A stretch of 64,000 bases of DNA from Hanamia caeni (GCF_003721595.1 NZ_RJJR01000014.1:159343-223342); one strand, 5' to 3'; numbered from the stretch's first letter, positions 36,103 to 45,758 are shown. Made by a program: numbers and translations. Notes: generated by a model not told the origin, from the sequence alone.

Positions 36103-37656
36103 CTATTCCCACTCTATTGTGGCCGGAGGCTTGCTACTGATATCATACACCACCCTGTTAATCCCTTTGATATTATTTATGATTTCGTTTGAAACATCCG
36201 AAAGAAATTCATAGGGGAGATGTGCCCAATCCGCTGTCATTCCATCAACTGAAGTGACAGCGCGAAGTGCAACTGTAAATTCATAAGTTCGCTCATCACC
36301 CATTACGCCGACACTCTTCACTGGCAATAAGATAGCGCCTGCCTGCCATACGGTTGCGTACAAACCGGATTTTTTGAGATTGTTAATAAAAACGGCATCG
36401 GCTTTTTGCAAAAGCTGAACTCTTTCTTCAGTCACTTCTCCTAAAATTCTGATGGCTAACCCTGGTCCGGGAAACGGATGACGGCTGAGTAAGGCATCGG
36501 GCAAACCCAGTTCAGCGCCAACTTTCCTTACTTCATCTTTAAAAAGCGAGCGCAAAGGTTCTATCAGTTTTAATTTCATTCTTTCCGGCAGGCCCCCCAC
36601 ATTATGATGTGATTTAATAGTGACGGAAGGACCATGAACAGAAACCGATTCAATCACATCAGGATAAATAGTTCCCTGGCCAAGAAATTCAATTCCATCC
36701 AGTGCATGCGCTTCCCTGTCAAAAATTTCTATAAAACTATTGCCGATAGCCTTTCTTTTTTCTTCGGGATCGATTTTCCCGGCAAGCTTTGTATAAAAAT
36801 ATTCCTTAGCATCCACGCCTTTAATGTTGAGGCCGATGCTTGTACAGGATTGCAACACCTGTTCAAATTCATCTTTCCTGAGCACGCCATTGTCTACAAA
36901 AATTCCAAATAAGTTTTTCCCGATGGCTTTATGAATGAGCGTAGCAGCCACAGTAGAATCTACGCCGCCGCTTAAAGCCATGATCACTTTTTTATCCCCG
37001 ATTTTTTTCCTGATATCTTCTACTGTATCACTGATAAAATGAGCTGGCGTCCACGATTGGCGGCAATGGCAAATATTTACCAGGAAATTTTTTATAATTT
37101 TTTTACCCTCAGCAGAATGGTACACTTCAGGATGAAATTGTAATCCAAACACAGGATATTTTGCATTGCTGCCGGAAGACAAATTTTCTTTGCTGCTAAA
37201 CGCAGCTACCGGAATATTAGGGGTAGAAGCGGTAATGATAAAATCATCCGGAAGCTTTTTGATAGTGTCGCTATGACTCATCCACACATCCGTTTCGCTT
37301 TTTATTCCTTTCAATAAATCATCTTTTTTACTAATTTGCAGTTTTGATCTCCCATATTCGCGCTTATCACTTTTTTCTACCACCCCGCCAAAATTTTTTG
37401 TAATCAGTTGCGCGCCATAGCAAACGCCAAGCACCGGAAGGTTTTCACTCAGGTATTGTATGTCGATATCCAATGCATTGGCATCATTAACCGAAAAGGG
37501 CGAGCCCGAAAGAATAACGCCTTTCAGGTCGGGTGTGATTTCAACTTTTTTGTTGTAAGGTATGATTTCGCAATAAACATTTGCCTCTCTTACGGAACGG
37601 GCGATCAATTGTGTGTATTGGGAACCAAAATCGAGAATGAGAATTTTTTCAGGCAT
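36103..37656 (-). CDS. guaA: GMP synthase (glutamine-hydrolysing)
   Basis: A 517-residue two-domain enzyme converting XMP to GMP using glutamine and ATP. The glutaminase domain shows the nucleophile in PVLGVCYGAQLI and the His/Glu pair in FGLQFHPEVYHS. The ATP-pyrophosphatase domain has the PP-loop ALSGGVDSTVAATL. The C-terminal dimerisation domain ends in DISSKPPATIEWE, the invariant GuaA C-terminus. Complete. A -7 element lies about 38 bases upstream. The binding-protein-like gene follows and may be co-transcribed. Confidence 0.97.
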   Translation of the reverse strand: MPEKILILDFGSQYTQLIARSVREANVYCEIIPYNKKVEITPDLKGVILSGSPFSVNDANALDIDIQYLSENLPVLGVCYGAQLITKNFGGVVEKSDKREYGRSKLQISKKDDLLKGIKSETDVWMSHSDTIKKLPDDFIITASTPNIPVAAFSSKENLSSGSNAKYPVFGLQFHPEVYHSAEGKKIIKNFLVNICHCRQSWTPAHFISDTVEDIRKKIGDKKVIMALSGGVDSTVAATLIHKAIGKNLFGIFVDNGVLRKDEFEQVLQSCTSIGLNIKGVDAKEYFYTKLAGKIDPEEKRKAIGNSFIEIFDREAHALDGIEFLGQGTIYPDVIESVSVHGPSVTIKSHHNVGGLPERMKLKLIEPLRSLFKDEVRKVGAELGLPDALLSRHPFPGPGLAIRILGEVTEERVQLLQKADAVFINNLKKSGLYATVWQAGAILLPVKSVGVMGDERTYEFTVALRAVTSVDGMTADWAHLPYEFLSDVSNEIINNIKGINRVVYDISSKPPATIEWE

Positions 37657-37694
37657 GCGCGAAGGTAAAATGTTTTATGCTTGCGAACTCAGGC

Positions 37695-37702
37695 CAAATT
37701 TA
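37695..37702 (-). promoter_or_regulatory. -7 promoter element of guaA
   Basis: TAAATTTG on the minus strand, an exact TAnnTTTG match, 38 bases before the guaA start. Confidence 0.5.
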
Positions 37703-37854
37703 TTGTATAAAGTATTCTATTTCTTATTCCTTTTTATAAAAAAAACAAAAATGATTTTTAAGGCGGCGACGAACGTCAAAATTGGCGAAAGCGTATTTAA
37801 TTAATTTATAATGTTTAAATTGCCTCGGATTTTTTGCAGTATAAAATAATACTT

Positions 37855-38559
37855 ATGAAATATTTTCTTATTCTTTGTGCGGCGGCGGGCTTTCTTGGCT
37901 CATGCGCTTCCATGTCCGGCAATGGCAACGTGATTAAAGAAAACCGGGGTATTTCTGATTTTAATAAAATACGAACTTCAGGCTCAATCGATGTGGAGAT
38001 TAAAAACGGGAATCAATACGAGGTGACGGTTGAGAATGACGAAAACCTGTTGCCCTATGTAATCACGGAGGTAAGAGATGGAGAATTATCTATCCGTTAT
38101 AAGAATGATGTCTCTATTAATAACGATCATGCAAAGGTTTTTGTGACTGTGCCTTCTATTGAAAAAATAGCTACATCAGGATCCGCAGATGTATCAGGCG
38201 ATGGCGTAATTTTAAATTCAAACCAACTGAGTATCAGTACTTCAGGCTCAGGTAATATTAAACTAAATGTAGATGCGCCACTTATTACGGCCAGCAGCTC
38301 GGGCAGTGGTGATATAGAGCTTTCTGGATCTACCAAAGATTTTAAATGCACCATCAGCGGAAGCGGCGACGCCAAATGTGCTCAGCTAAAATCTGAAAAT
38401 GCCGAGATACGTGTTTCAGGTAGCTCGGATGTGCACGTTTTTGCCAGCGTAAGCCTGAAGGTAAACATCACAGGCAGCGGCGATGTGTATTATGGCGGAA
38501 ACCCTTCTTCTCCTGAAATTCACATCACCGGAAGTGGCACAGCAAAAGCAGTGAATTAA
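37855..38559 (+). CDS. GIN-domain (DUF2807) lipoprotein
   Basis: 234 residues from the ATG at 37855. The signal peptide ends in the lipobox LGSC, so the mature protein is a lipoprotein. A DUF2807/GIN domain follows (GISDFNKIRTSGSIDVEIKN; NLLPYVITEVRDGELSIRY). The C-terminal half is a regular series of short strands with SGSG or SGS turns about every 18-20 residues (STSGSGNI, SSGSGDI, ISGSGDA, VSGSSDV, ITGSGDV, ITGSGTA), the ladder expected of a right-handed beta-helix. It is predicted to be membrane-anchored and facing the periplasm or surface; role unknown. It resembles the partial gene at the window's left edge. Confidence 0.85.
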   Translation: MKYFLILCAAAGFLGSCASMSGNGNVIKENRGISDFNKIRTSGSIDVEIKNGNQYEVTVENDENLLPYVITEVRDGELSIRYKNDVSINNDHAKVFVTVPSIEKIATSGSADVSGDGVILNSNQLSISTSGSGNIKLNVDAPLITASSSGSGDIELSGSTKDFKCTISGSGDAKCAQLKSENAEIRVSGSSDVHVFASVSLKVNITGSGDVYYGGNPSSPEIHITGSGTAKAVN

Positions 38560-38669
38560 AGTAAGTTTATCCCTCTATTCGTTCAACATCAATAATATTC
38601 CCTTAACTGTTGGTTGTGGATATCAAAATTATTTTTGACCCAAGCCTCCACAATTCAATAGGGCATTGA

Positions 38670-38688
38670 CAGTAAATCAATAAATAAT
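38670..38688 (-). repeat. Recurrent AT-rich intergenic element, copy
   Basis: CAGTAAATCAATAAATAAT on the plus strand, 17 of 19 bases matching 539-557. It lies about 110 bases before nusB, in the orientation opposite to nusB. Confidence 0.4.
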
Positions 38689-38796
38689 GTTATTTTTTTA
38701 TTTGCGTCTTAGATAGTAGCGGGCGTGCGGAGCTTATCAATATCCCGTTTGCCAATAATACCTATCTTCGCAGGCCAAAATAAGTTCTTACTACAA

Positions 38797-39729
38797 ATGC
38801 TAAGCAGAAGAAATATCCGCGTGAAAGTGATGCAAACACTTTACAGTATTGAATCAATGAACAAAGATACCAGGCCGGGGGAGCCTTTGCAGATTCTTAA
38901 AAAAAATCTCGAAAATGCCCAACAGCTTTTTACTTACCTGGTATATCACCTGTTTGAAGTGGCGCGCTATTCAGAAAAGGATGCCTTACAAAAATCCCAA
39001 AAATATTTGCCTACAGAAAGTGACCTGAAAGTGAATACCAAAATTGCTGGCAATGAGTTGATGTGGTCCATTCTGGAAAACTCTTCATTTCAGCAGTCGC
39101 TTGAAAAATTTAAAACAAAATTTCTTATTGACAGCGAATTGGTAAGAAAAAGCTACTTAAGGCTTATTGCATTGCCTCATTATAAAGAATATATTTCCCA
39201 GCCATCGCGCGACAAAAAAGCCGAGCGCCAAATCCTTGAAACCATTTTTTCCGAAATCATGATAGAAAATGAAGATTTTCTCAGCGATGTGGAAGAAAAA
39301 TTTATTCATTGGGATGATGACGCAGAAATGATGATTGTGCTGATGGAAAAACTTTTTCACAAACCATCTGCCTTTAATTTCGCACAGCTAATTGGCGACG
39401 AGAAAATGCAATTTGCATTGGAGCTGTTGAAAACAGTGATTGAGAAAGATGAATATTGCCTTGGGCTGATTAAACCAAAATTAAAAAACTGGGATTCTGA
39501 AAGAATTGCTCTTCTTGATATGATCCTGATAAAAATGGGGGTTTGTGAATTGTTGTATTTCGAAACCATTCCCACAAAAGTTACCATCAACGAGTATATT
39601 GATCTTGCCAAAGAATACAGTACAGAACAAAGCGGCCACTTCGTAAACGGAATTTTAGACAATATTCATAAGGATTTGACATCACAAAATAAAATCCATA
39701 AGACCAACTATAAAAACAGCACTTTATAA
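38797..39729 (+). CDS. nusB: Transcription antitermination factor NusB, long form
   Basis: 310 residues from the ATG at 38797 (LSRRNIRVKVMQTLYS), about twice the length of E. coli NusB, as usual in Bacteroidota. The C-terminal 130 residues hold the NusB RNA-binding helical domain (WDSERIALLDMILIKMGVCE; TKVTINEYIDLAKEYS; FVNGILDNI). The N-terminal part is an extra helical domain that begins like a NusB helix 1 (RNIRVKVMQTLYSIE). It works with NusE at boxA in rRNA transcription. TATCTTCG at 38763-38770 is a near -7 element. The DUF1573 gene follows closely but has its own promoter. Confidence 0.92.
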   Translation: MLSRRNIRVKVMQTLYSIESMNKDTRPGEPLQILKKNLENAQQLFTYLVYHLFEVARYSEKDALQKSQKYLPTESDLKVNTKIAGNELMWSILENSSFQQSLEKFKTKFLIDSELVRKSYLRLIALPHYKEYISQPSRDKKAERQILETIFSEIMIENEDFLSDVEEKFIHWDDDAEMMIVLMEKLFHKPSAFNFAQLIGDEKMQFALELLKTVIEKDEYCLGLIKPKLKNWDSERIALLDMILIKMGVCELLYFETIPTKVTINEYIDLAKEYSTEQSGHFVNGILDNIHKDLTSQNKIHKTNYKNSTL

Positions 39730-39737
39730 TACCTTTG
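39730..39737 (+). promoter_or_regulatory. -7 element four bases before a TTG start (leaderless)
   Basis: TACCTTTG, an exact TAnnTTTG match, followed by CAAC and the TTG start codon at 39742. The spacing equals that at gatC and at the PIN gene. Confidence 0.5.
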
Positions 39738-39741
39738 CAAC

Positions 39742-40185
39742 TTGAAAAAAAATAAGATCATACGGTGGATTTCTTTATTCCTGGTGACCGGATTTATTCT
39801 TTCGTGCAACATCAGGCGCAATAACGATTTGGCAAATCTTCCCCAATCTAATGCGGCATTTACCGACACTACTTCCGTTCAGGTGATTGATTCCGTGTAT
39901 GATTTTGGCAAAGCGGCAGAAGGCAATAAAGTAACCTACAATTTCAGGTTTAAAAATACGGGAACAAAGCCGTTGATAATTTCCGCCGCACATGCCAGTT
40001 GTGGTTGTACGGTGCCTGAAAAGCCCGAAGAGCCAATTCAGCCCGGAAAAACAGGAGTTTTAAAAGTAGTGTTCAACACCACCGACAGGCCAGGGCCCGC
40101 GCATAAAACCATCACGGTGGTTTCAAATGCGTATCCTGAATTTCCAGTTCTACTTTTGAAGGGAGAGGTAGAGGCACAGCATTAA
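39742..40185 (+). CDS. DUF1573 lipoprotein with TTG start
   Basis: 147 residues. The frame has no ATG before the lipoprotein signal (KKNKIIRWISLFLVTGFILS then Cys), so TTG at 39742 is the probable start; it sits four bases after a perfect -7 element. The mature part is a DUF1573 immunoglobulin-like beta domain: YDFGKAAEGNKVTYNFRFKN, TGTKPLIISAAHASCGCTVP, LKVVFNTTDRPGPAHKTITV. The conserved SCGCT may coordinate metal or form a disulfide (inference). Function unknown; the family is common beside nusB-yajC-coaE in Bacteroidota. yajC follows after 48 bases. Confidence 0.85.
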   Translation: MKKNKIIRWISLFLVTGFILSCNIRRNNDLANLPQSNAAFTDTTSVQVIDSVYDFGKAAEGNKVTYNFRFKNTGTKPLIISAAHASCGCTVPEKPEEPIQPGKTGVLKVVFNTTDRPGPAHKTITVVSNAYPEFPVLLLKGEVEAQH

Positions 40186-40214
40186 ATTTTTAATACATCA
40201 ATACATTTTATAAA

Positions 40215-40233
40215 CAGTAAACAAACAAAAAAA
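40215..40233 (-). repeat. Recurrent AT-rich element, diverged copy at the yajC start
   Basis: CAGTAAACAAACAAAAAAA on the plus strand, 16 of 19 bases matching 539-557, ending one base before the yajC ATG. It could equally be a simple A-rich leader. Confidence 0.25.
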
Positions 40234-40575
40234 ATGAATTTAGCAACAGTATTTTTGATGGCAGGGCAGGGTCAAGGCGGCGGAGGATTTCAATTTGTAT
40301 TTCTGGGATTAATGATCCTCGTTTTCTGGCTGTTTATGATTAGGCCACAGGCAAAAAAAGCAAAACAACAAAAGACGTTCATGTCTAATTTGCAAAAGGG
40401 CGATAAGATAGTTACGATTGCAGGCATACATGGCACAATCAATAAAATAAATGAGGACGGAACTTTTATGCTGGAAATAAATCCGGGCTCTTATATTAAA
40501 ATGGAAAAAAGCGCTGTGAGCATGGAAATGACTGCCAACCTGAATAAGGTAGCTACCGCCGCTCCCATAAAATAA
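40234..40575 (+). CDS. yajC: Preprotein translocase accessory subunit YajC
   Basis: A 113-residue single-span inner-membrane protein associated with SecDF-SecYEG. A hydrophobic helix (FVFLGLMILVFWLFMIRPQ) precedes the basic AKKAKQQKTF motif and the YajC domain FMSNLQKGDKIVTIAGIHGT then INKINEDGTFMLEI. The N-terminal glycine-rich GQGQGGGGF is common in this phylum. Strong terminator 6 bases downstream. Confidence 0.95.
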   Translation: MNLATVFLMAGQGQGGGGFQFVFLGLMILVFWLFMIRPQAKKAKQQKTFMSNLQKGDKIVTIAGIHGTINKINEDGTFMLEINPGSYIKMEKSAVSMEMTANLNKVATAAPIK

Positions 40576-40581
40576 TTGAAT

Positions 40582-40612
40582 AAGCGCCGGGATCTTTTTA
40601 ATTCCGGCGCTT
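40582..40612 (+). terminator. Rho-independent terminator after yajC
   Basis: AAGCGCCGG (40582-40590) pairs perfectly with CCGGCGCTT (40604-40612). Three further pairs including one G-T extend the stem to 12 bp with a seven-base loop. A T-rich tail (TTTTATTTT) follows. This is the clearest terminator in the window; coaE begins 37 bases later and would need its own promoter or read-through. Confidence 0.85.
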
Positions 40613-40648
40613 TTTTATTTTCCATCATTCAATCTTTATCATCATCCA

Positions 40649-41251
40649 ATGCTTCGAATAGGAATTACGGGTGGTATTGGCAGTGGCAAAAGCACCGTTG
40701 CTCAAATATTTTCCGTATTGGGCATTCCTGTGTATGATGCAGACAGCGCGGCAAAAAGGCTTATGTCTGAAGACGCCCTCCTTAAGAAACAGATAATTGA
40801 AAATTTTGGTGAAGCCTCCTACGCAGAGGGAAAGATTGATAGAAAATATGTAGCCGCACAGGTTTTTAATAACGAACAAAAAACCTCGTTGCTCAATTCG
40901 ATTGTGCATCCTGCTACCATCAGAGACGCAGAAGAATGGATAAAACAACAAACCGCGCCTTATGTGATAAAAGAAGCCGCGCTCATTTTTGAAAGCGGTT
41001 CCGATAAAATGCTTGATAAAATAATCGGCGTAAGTTGCCCTCTTGAATTAAGAATTGAACGCACCATGCACCGCAATAATCTTACCCGCGAACAAGTATT
41101 GCAGCGCATCAGCCTGCAGATGGATGAAGAAGAAAAATTACGTTTATGCGATTATGTTATCGTGAACGATGAACGGGAAATGCTGATTCCACAAGTGTTG
41201 CAACTACATGAAGAATTTTTGAAAGAAAGCAGGGAAACTGCAGCTCTATAA
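40649..41251 (+). CDS. coaE: Dephospho-CoA kinase
   Basis: A 200-residue P-loop kinase for the last step of coenzyme A synthesis, 3'-phosphorylation of dephospho-CoA. P-loop GITGGIGSGKST (residues 5-16), then VYDADSAAKRLMSED with the catalytic Asp, the IVHPATIRDAEEW block, EAALIFESGSDKMLDKII, and RMHRNN-like LID region RTMHRNNLTREQVLQRI. Complete. The ATG follows immediately after the terminator region of yajC. Confidence 0.95.
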   Translation: MLRIGITGGIGSGKSTVAQIFSVLGIPVYDADSAAKRLMSEDALLKKQIIENFGEASYAEGKIDRKYVAAQVFNNEQKTSLLNSIVHPATIRDAEEWIKQQTAPYVIKEAALIFESGSDKMLDKIIGVSCPLELRIERTMHRNNLTREQVLQRISLQMDEEEKLRLCDYVIVNDEREMLIPQVLQLHEEFLKESRETAAL

Positions 41252-41347
41252 TTCTTCCCCATACCCACCGGAGTAAAGCAGCAAATAATCAGCATTTTTA
41301 TTTTCGTTTTTGTAAATTACCTTCATTCGATAATTTATAGTTCAATT

Positions 41348-42922
41348 ATGAAAAAGCTCTTTATCCTTTCTTCTTTTGTTTTCTTTTATTTTTATAGCCA
41401 TGCGCAGGAAATGAAGTCAACCTTGTTACAAGTGAGAGTGGCTAATGGCCTGCTTGAGGGCGTTAGCGAATCAGGCGTATCTGTTTTTAAAGGCGTTCCT
41501 TTTGCCAAACCACCTGTGGGCGACTTAAGATGGAAAGCGCCACAACCTTTTCCGAACTGGAATGGCGTGAGAAAGGCAGATAAATTTGGGCCAAGGCCTA
41601 TGCAAAAATTTATTTTTACGGATATGAAATTCCGCTCAGACAGTGCGAGCGAAGATTGCCTGTATCTAAATATATGGACGCCGGCGAAGTCAGCAAAAGA
41701 CCGCCTTCCGGTGCTGGTATATTTTTATGGCGGCGGCTTTATTGCAGGCGGAAGCTCGGAGTACCGGTATGATGGCGAAAGCATGGCCCGCCGGGGAATT
41801 GTAGCTGTCACAGTAAATTACCGGCTGGGAATTTTTGGTTTTATGGCTCATCCTGAACTTACGAAAGAGTCTCCTCATCATGCTTCCGGAAATTATGGCC
41901 TTTTGGACCAGGCTGCAGCTTTAAAATGGGTGCAGCAAAATATCAGCGCGTTTGGCGGCGACCCGAATAAAATAACAATTGCTGGTGAATCGGCGGGCTC
42001 ATTTTCTGTGAGCGCGCAGATGGCTTCGCCTCTTTCAAAAAATATCATTGCGGGAGCGATAGGCGAAAGCGGCTCATTGCTTGGCAAAAATTCAACCGTG
42101 TCTCTCTCTGCCGCTGAAAAAACCGGTGAAGATTTTGGTAAAAAAATCGGTGCGGCTACCATAGCAGAATTAAGAAACGTCCCTGCTGATAAGTTGCTGG
42201 ATGAAAGCATGAAGCCGGGCAGCGGTAGATTTTCTGTAGATGTGGATGGCTACTTTTTCCCAAAGCCACCGATCGAAATTTATGCTGCGGGTGAACAGGC
42301 CAAAGTTCCTTTACTTGTTGGCTGGAATTCCGCGGAAGGAAATTATGCCAATCTGTTGCAGGGCAAAGCACCAACTGTAGAGAATTTTAATAGCGCCGTT
42401 CAAAAAAGGTTTGGTGAAAATGCCGGCGAAATTTTAAGGGCCTACAAGGTGTCTGACAGCGAATCTGTGAAGGAAGCAGGAACCGATTTGGCCGGGGCAT
42501 TATTTATTGCTTATGGCACCTGGAAGTGGTCTGATATGCAGAGCCAGACAAGCAATCAACCGGTATATCGCTATTTTTATGCTCATCCGCGGCCCGCATT
42601 GCGCGATGAAAAAGAAAACCAAAATTACAAACCCGCTACCGGAGCTGTTCATTCAGCCGACATCGAATATGCTATGGGCAATTTACCAACCAACCGGGTT
42701 TACGATTGGCAGCCTGTAGATTATAAAATCTCCGAAATTTTCCAGGGCTTTTTTGCCAATTTTATTAAAACGGGGAATCCCAATGGCCTTGGCGTACCCT
42801 GGTGGCCGGCGGTGAAAAGCGGCGGCCCCGCTGAAGTGATGCATATCAATGCAAATACGGAAGCCCAAAAAGAACAGCACCGCGACCGGTATCTCGCTTT
42901 GGATAAAATCATGTCGAAATAA
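41348..42922 (+). CDS. Type-B carboxylesterase, secreted
   Basis: 524 residues with a signal peptide (KKLFILSSFVFFYFYSHAQ). Alpha/beta hydrolase of the carboxylesterase/lipase family: N-terminal VFKGVPFAKPPVGDLRWKAP, SEDCLYLNIWTP, oxyanion hole YFYGGGFIAGGS, nucleophile elbow ITIAGESAGSFS, and the catalytic His in VHSADIEYAMGNL. The acidic member is probably in the GWNSAEGNY region. It hydrolyses esters outside the cytoplasm; the substrate is unknown. It converges on the GH63 gene with about 50 bases between stops. Confidence 0.9.
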   Translation: MKKLFILSSFVFFYFYSHAQEMKSTLLQVRVANGLLEGVSESGVSVFKGVPFAKPPVGDLRWKAPQPFPNWNGVRKADKFGPRPMQKFIFTDMKFRSDSASEDCLYLNIWTPAKSAKDRLPVLVYFYGGGFIAGGSSEYRYDGESMARRGIVAVTVNYRLGIFGFMAHPELTKESPHHASGNYGLLDQAAALKWVQQNISAFGGDPNKITIAGESAGSFSVSAQMASPLSKNIIAGAIGESGSLLGKNSTVSLSAAEKTGEDFGKKIGAATIAELRNVPADKLLDESMKPGSGRFSVDVDGYFFPKPPIEIYAAGEQAKVPLLVGWNSAEGNYANLLQGKAPTVENFNSAVQKRFGENAGEILRAYKVSDSESVKEAGTDLAGALFIAYGTWKWSDMQSQTSNQPVYRYFYAHPRPALRDEKENQNYKPATGAVHSADIEYAMGNLPTNRVYDWQPVDYKISEIFQGFFANFIKTGNPNGLGVPWWPAVKSGGPAEVMHINANTEAQKEQHRDRYLALDKIMSK

Positions 42923-42971
42923 TCATTAGCAGAGCAAACACGTAATATTCATTATCGTATTTTGGACCATA

Positions 42972-45587
42972 TCAATTTTTTGCCAATTCATTGATAAGGC
43001 TTGCCACCAGCGCTGTCCACCCGGTTTGATGGCTGGCGCCAAGTCCTTTGCCGCTGTTGCCATGAAAATATTCGAAGAATTGAAACAAGTGCTGGTTTTC
43101 GGGTTTTTGGTAAAACCAATTGTATTCACCAAATATTCTTCTTTTGCCTTCATTATCTTTTTCAAAAAGGCTGATTACTCTTCGCGTCAACTCGTCAGCT
43201 ACCTGCTTCAGGTTCATTAAATTTCCGGAACCGGTCGGGCATTCCACCACCAGTTCATCTCCGTAAAATGCCCCATATTTCCTTATGGCCTGGATGATAA
43301 TGTAATTAATCGGTACCCACACCGGCCCACGCCAGTTTGAATTTCCACCAAAAAGATTGGAGATGGAATCCCCCGGGTCGTATTGAATTCCGTATTCTAC
43401 TTCATCAATCGTTACTGCGTAAGGATTCTTTTCATGAAATTTGGATAACGCGCGAATGCCGCCGGGCGAAAGAAATTCCTCTTCATTCAACAAATGTTTG
43501 AGAATACTCTTTAACCGATCCTGCTGCACCAGCGACAACAGGATATCGTTGCCATCTGTCCGTTCTTCATTAGGCCAGAATTTATTATTTTTCTTGCGGT
43601 AATTTTCAAACCAATTCGTTCTTTTTTTGAAATCGGCCAGTTGATCCCTTACTTTCTTTTGAATGGTGGATACGGCAAAAAGCGTGGTAAGCCCTACAAT
43701 CGATTGAATGCGTAATTGTATCACCTCGCCACCGGGCAGGGAAAGCGCATCATAAAAAAACTTGTCTTCATCGTTCCACAATCCATAAATATTAAGCGCT
43801 TCTGCAATCAGCACAAAATGCTCAAAAAACTTGGTAGCAGCATCTTCAAATGAATTGTCCTCCACAGCAATTTCCAGCGCCATATCCATCATGTTCAGTG
43901 CATACATCCCCATCCAGCTTGTGCCATCCGCCTGTTCCAGCCTGCGTTTGCCGGGTATTTCTATGCTGCGGTTGAAAATGCCGATATTGTCAAGACCAAG
44001 AAATCCGCCATGAAAGATATTATTTCCGCTTTCATCTTTACGGTTTATCCACCAGGTAAAATTGATGATTAGCTTGTGGAATATTTTTTTGAGAAAGGTG
44101 ATGTCTTTTTTTCCTGTTTGCTGGTATTCGGTGCGGAACACCTGTAGGGCGGCCCACGCCTGCACGGGCGGGTTCACATCGCCGAGGTGCCATTCGTAGG
44201 CGGGAAGCTGGCCATCAGGCTTCATATACCATTCGCGCATGATGAGCAAGAGCTGGTGTTTCGCAAAATTAGGATCCATCATGGCCATGGGGATGCAGTG
44301 AAATCCCAAATCCCAGGCGGCATACCATGGATATTCCCATTTATCAGGCATTAGGATGATATCCTGGTTTTTCAAATGCTTCCAGTCGTGGTTTCTGCCA
44401 TGAAGCTTAAAATCATTTACCGGCGTTATGCCATCGCTGGTGGTTAACCACCTTTCTACATCAAAATGATAATATTGCTTGCTCCACAGCATGCCTGCCA
44501 GCGCCTGCCGCTGAATATTTTTGTAATCCTCAGTAATGTTTTTCGGAAGAATTTCATCATAAAACTCATCCGCTTCCTTTTTGCGGGTTGCAAATATTTT
44601 TTCAAAACCCTCTTCGAAGCCATTCTCCAAATCCTTATCAGACAATCTTAAATAAATGGTTTTAGTTTCGCCCGCTTCCACAGTCATTTCATATACCGGT
44701 GAAAATTTTGTTCCGTATTTTCTTTCGCTCAGCGCTTCAATGTTTCTTTTGTGAATGATAGCTTTGTGAAAAGCGTCTTTTACAAATGGCGTTTGGTTGG
44801 GCTGGCCGGTTACTTTTTTTAAATTAGTTTCGTTGTCGGTAAATAATAGCAATTCCGGCGCCTGGAAATATAAATAATAACTGCCCAGCCTTTGATGTGA
44901 TGCCTTTACTTTATTTGGATTGATATAGGTGATCACCGGTTTTTCCTCTAACTGCTGGTTACTGCTGCGGTTATAAAACCAAAGTGTTGGCAATACCGTG
45001 AGCGGCGCGGCTTCTGAAAACTGGTTTTTAATATCAATCCTGGCAAAGATATCCTGCGAATCTTCTTTTGCGTAAGTAACGCTCACGTCAAAATATTCAT
45101 TTTCAGAAAAAACACCCGTATCAAGAATTTCATATTCAGAATCATTTCTTGAGCGGTCTTTGTTCACATTTCTAAGCTCATCATAGGGGAATTCCTGTTG
45201 AGGGTATTTATAAAGAAATTCCATGTAATAGTGGGTAGGAATATTATCGAGATAATAATATAATTCCTTTACATCCTCTCCGTGGTTGCCCTGGCGGTTG
45301 CCCAGGCCAAAAAGGCGCTCTTTCAAAATATGGTCTTTGCCATTCCACAATGCCAGGGCAAAACAAAGATTTTGAAAGTAGTCGGAAATACCGGCGATAC
45401 CATCCTCGCCCCACAGGTAGGCCCTGTAATGCGCCTGGTCGAAGGGAAAATAATTCCATGCGTCATTGGTGTATGAATAATCTTCGCGTACGGTAGCCCA
45501 TTGTCTTTCGCTTACATAAGGCCCCCATTTTTCGAGGGGCACTTTTTTCTGTAAATTATTTTGAAGCCGCTGATGTTCAGTTGTCAT
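42972..45587 (-). CDS. GH63-like (MGH1-type) glucosidase
   Basis: An 871-residue (alpha/alpha)6-barrel glycoside hydrolase. The N-terminus QATVREDYSYTNDAWNYFPF-type block and YLWGEDGIAGISD are typical of bacterial GH63/MGH1 proteins annotated as glucosidase. The barrel includes DGITPVNDFKLHGRNHDWKH, YPWYAAWDLGFHCIPMAMMD, and the C-terminal NSNWRGPVWVPINYIIIQ with GASHQTGWTALVASLINELA. No signal peptide, so cytoplasmic. It may act on mannosylglycerate, glucosylglycerate or other alpha-glucosides; this is undecided. TAACTTTG (minus, 45691-45698) and a long copy of the recurrent element lie upstream. Confidence 0.88.
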   Translation of the reverse strand: MTTEHQRLQNNLQKKVPLEKWGPYVSERQWATVREDYSYTNDAWNYFPFDQAHYRAYLWGEDGIAGISDYFQNLCFALALWNGKDHILKERLFGLGNRQGNHGEDVKELYYYLDNIPTHYYMEFLYKYPQQEFPYDELRNVNKDRSRNDSEYEILDTGVFSENEYFDVSVTYAKEDSQDIFARIDIKNQFSEAAPLTVLPTLWFYNRSSNQQLEEKPVITYINPNKVKASHQRLGSYYLYFQAPELLLFTDNETNLKKVTGQPNQTPFVKDAFHKAIIHKRNIEALSERKYGTKFSPVYEMTVEAGETKTIYLRLSDKDLENGFEEGFEKIFATRKKEADEFYDEILPKNITEDYKNIQRQALAGMLWSKQYYHFDVERWLTTSDGITPVNDFKLHGRNHDWKHLKNQDIILMPDKWEYPWYAAWDLGFHCIPMAMMDPNFAKHQLLLIMREWYMKPDGQLPAYEWHLGDVNPPVQAWAALQVFRTEYQQTGKKDITFLKKIFHKLIINFTWWINRKDESGNNIFHGGFLGLDNIGIFNRSIEIPGKRRLEQADGTSWMGMYALNMMDMALEIAVEDNSFEDAATKFFEHFVLIAEALNIYGLWNDEDKFFYDALSLPGGEVIQLRIQSIVGLTTLFAVSTIQKKVRDQLADFKKRTNWFENYRKKNNKFWPNEERTDGNDILLSLVQQDRLKSILKHLLNEEEFLSPGGIRALSKFHEKNPYAVTIDEVEYGIQYDPGDSISNLFGGNSNWRGPVWVPINYIIIQAIRKYGAFYGDELVVECPTGSGNLMNLKQVADELTRRVISLFEKDNEGKRRIFGEYNWFYQKPENQHLFQFFEYFHGNSGKGLGASHQTGWTALVASLINELAKN

Positions 45588-45690
45588 TCCTTTTGTTTAA
45601 TTCTGCCTCGTCATCTGATACGGATGTAGCTTATTTCATGCCAATCCTTATGGACAAATTGGCAAATTGATACTCAATGCCTAAAAGGTG

Positions 45691-45698
45691 CAAAGTTA
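45691..45698 (-). promoter_or_regulatory. -7 promoter element of the GH63 gene
   Basis: TAACTTTG on the minus strand, an exact TAnnTTTG match, about 103 bases before the start at 45587, just downstream of the recurrent element. Confidence 0.45.
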
Positions 45699-45710
45699 AA
45701 CCGAATCACC

Positions 45711-45758
45711 TTTACCTGCCAGTGAAAAGAAAAATAAGGCGATTTTTTATTTTCTGTT
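45711..45758 (-). repeat. Recurrent element, long form, upstream of GH63
   Basis: On the minus strand: an AAAATAAAAAATCGCC block, then TTATTTTTCTTTTCACTGG and CAGGTAAAG. About 80 percent similar by eye to 48368-48415 over the whole length; both are upstream of minus-strand hydrolase genes. Confidence 0.55.
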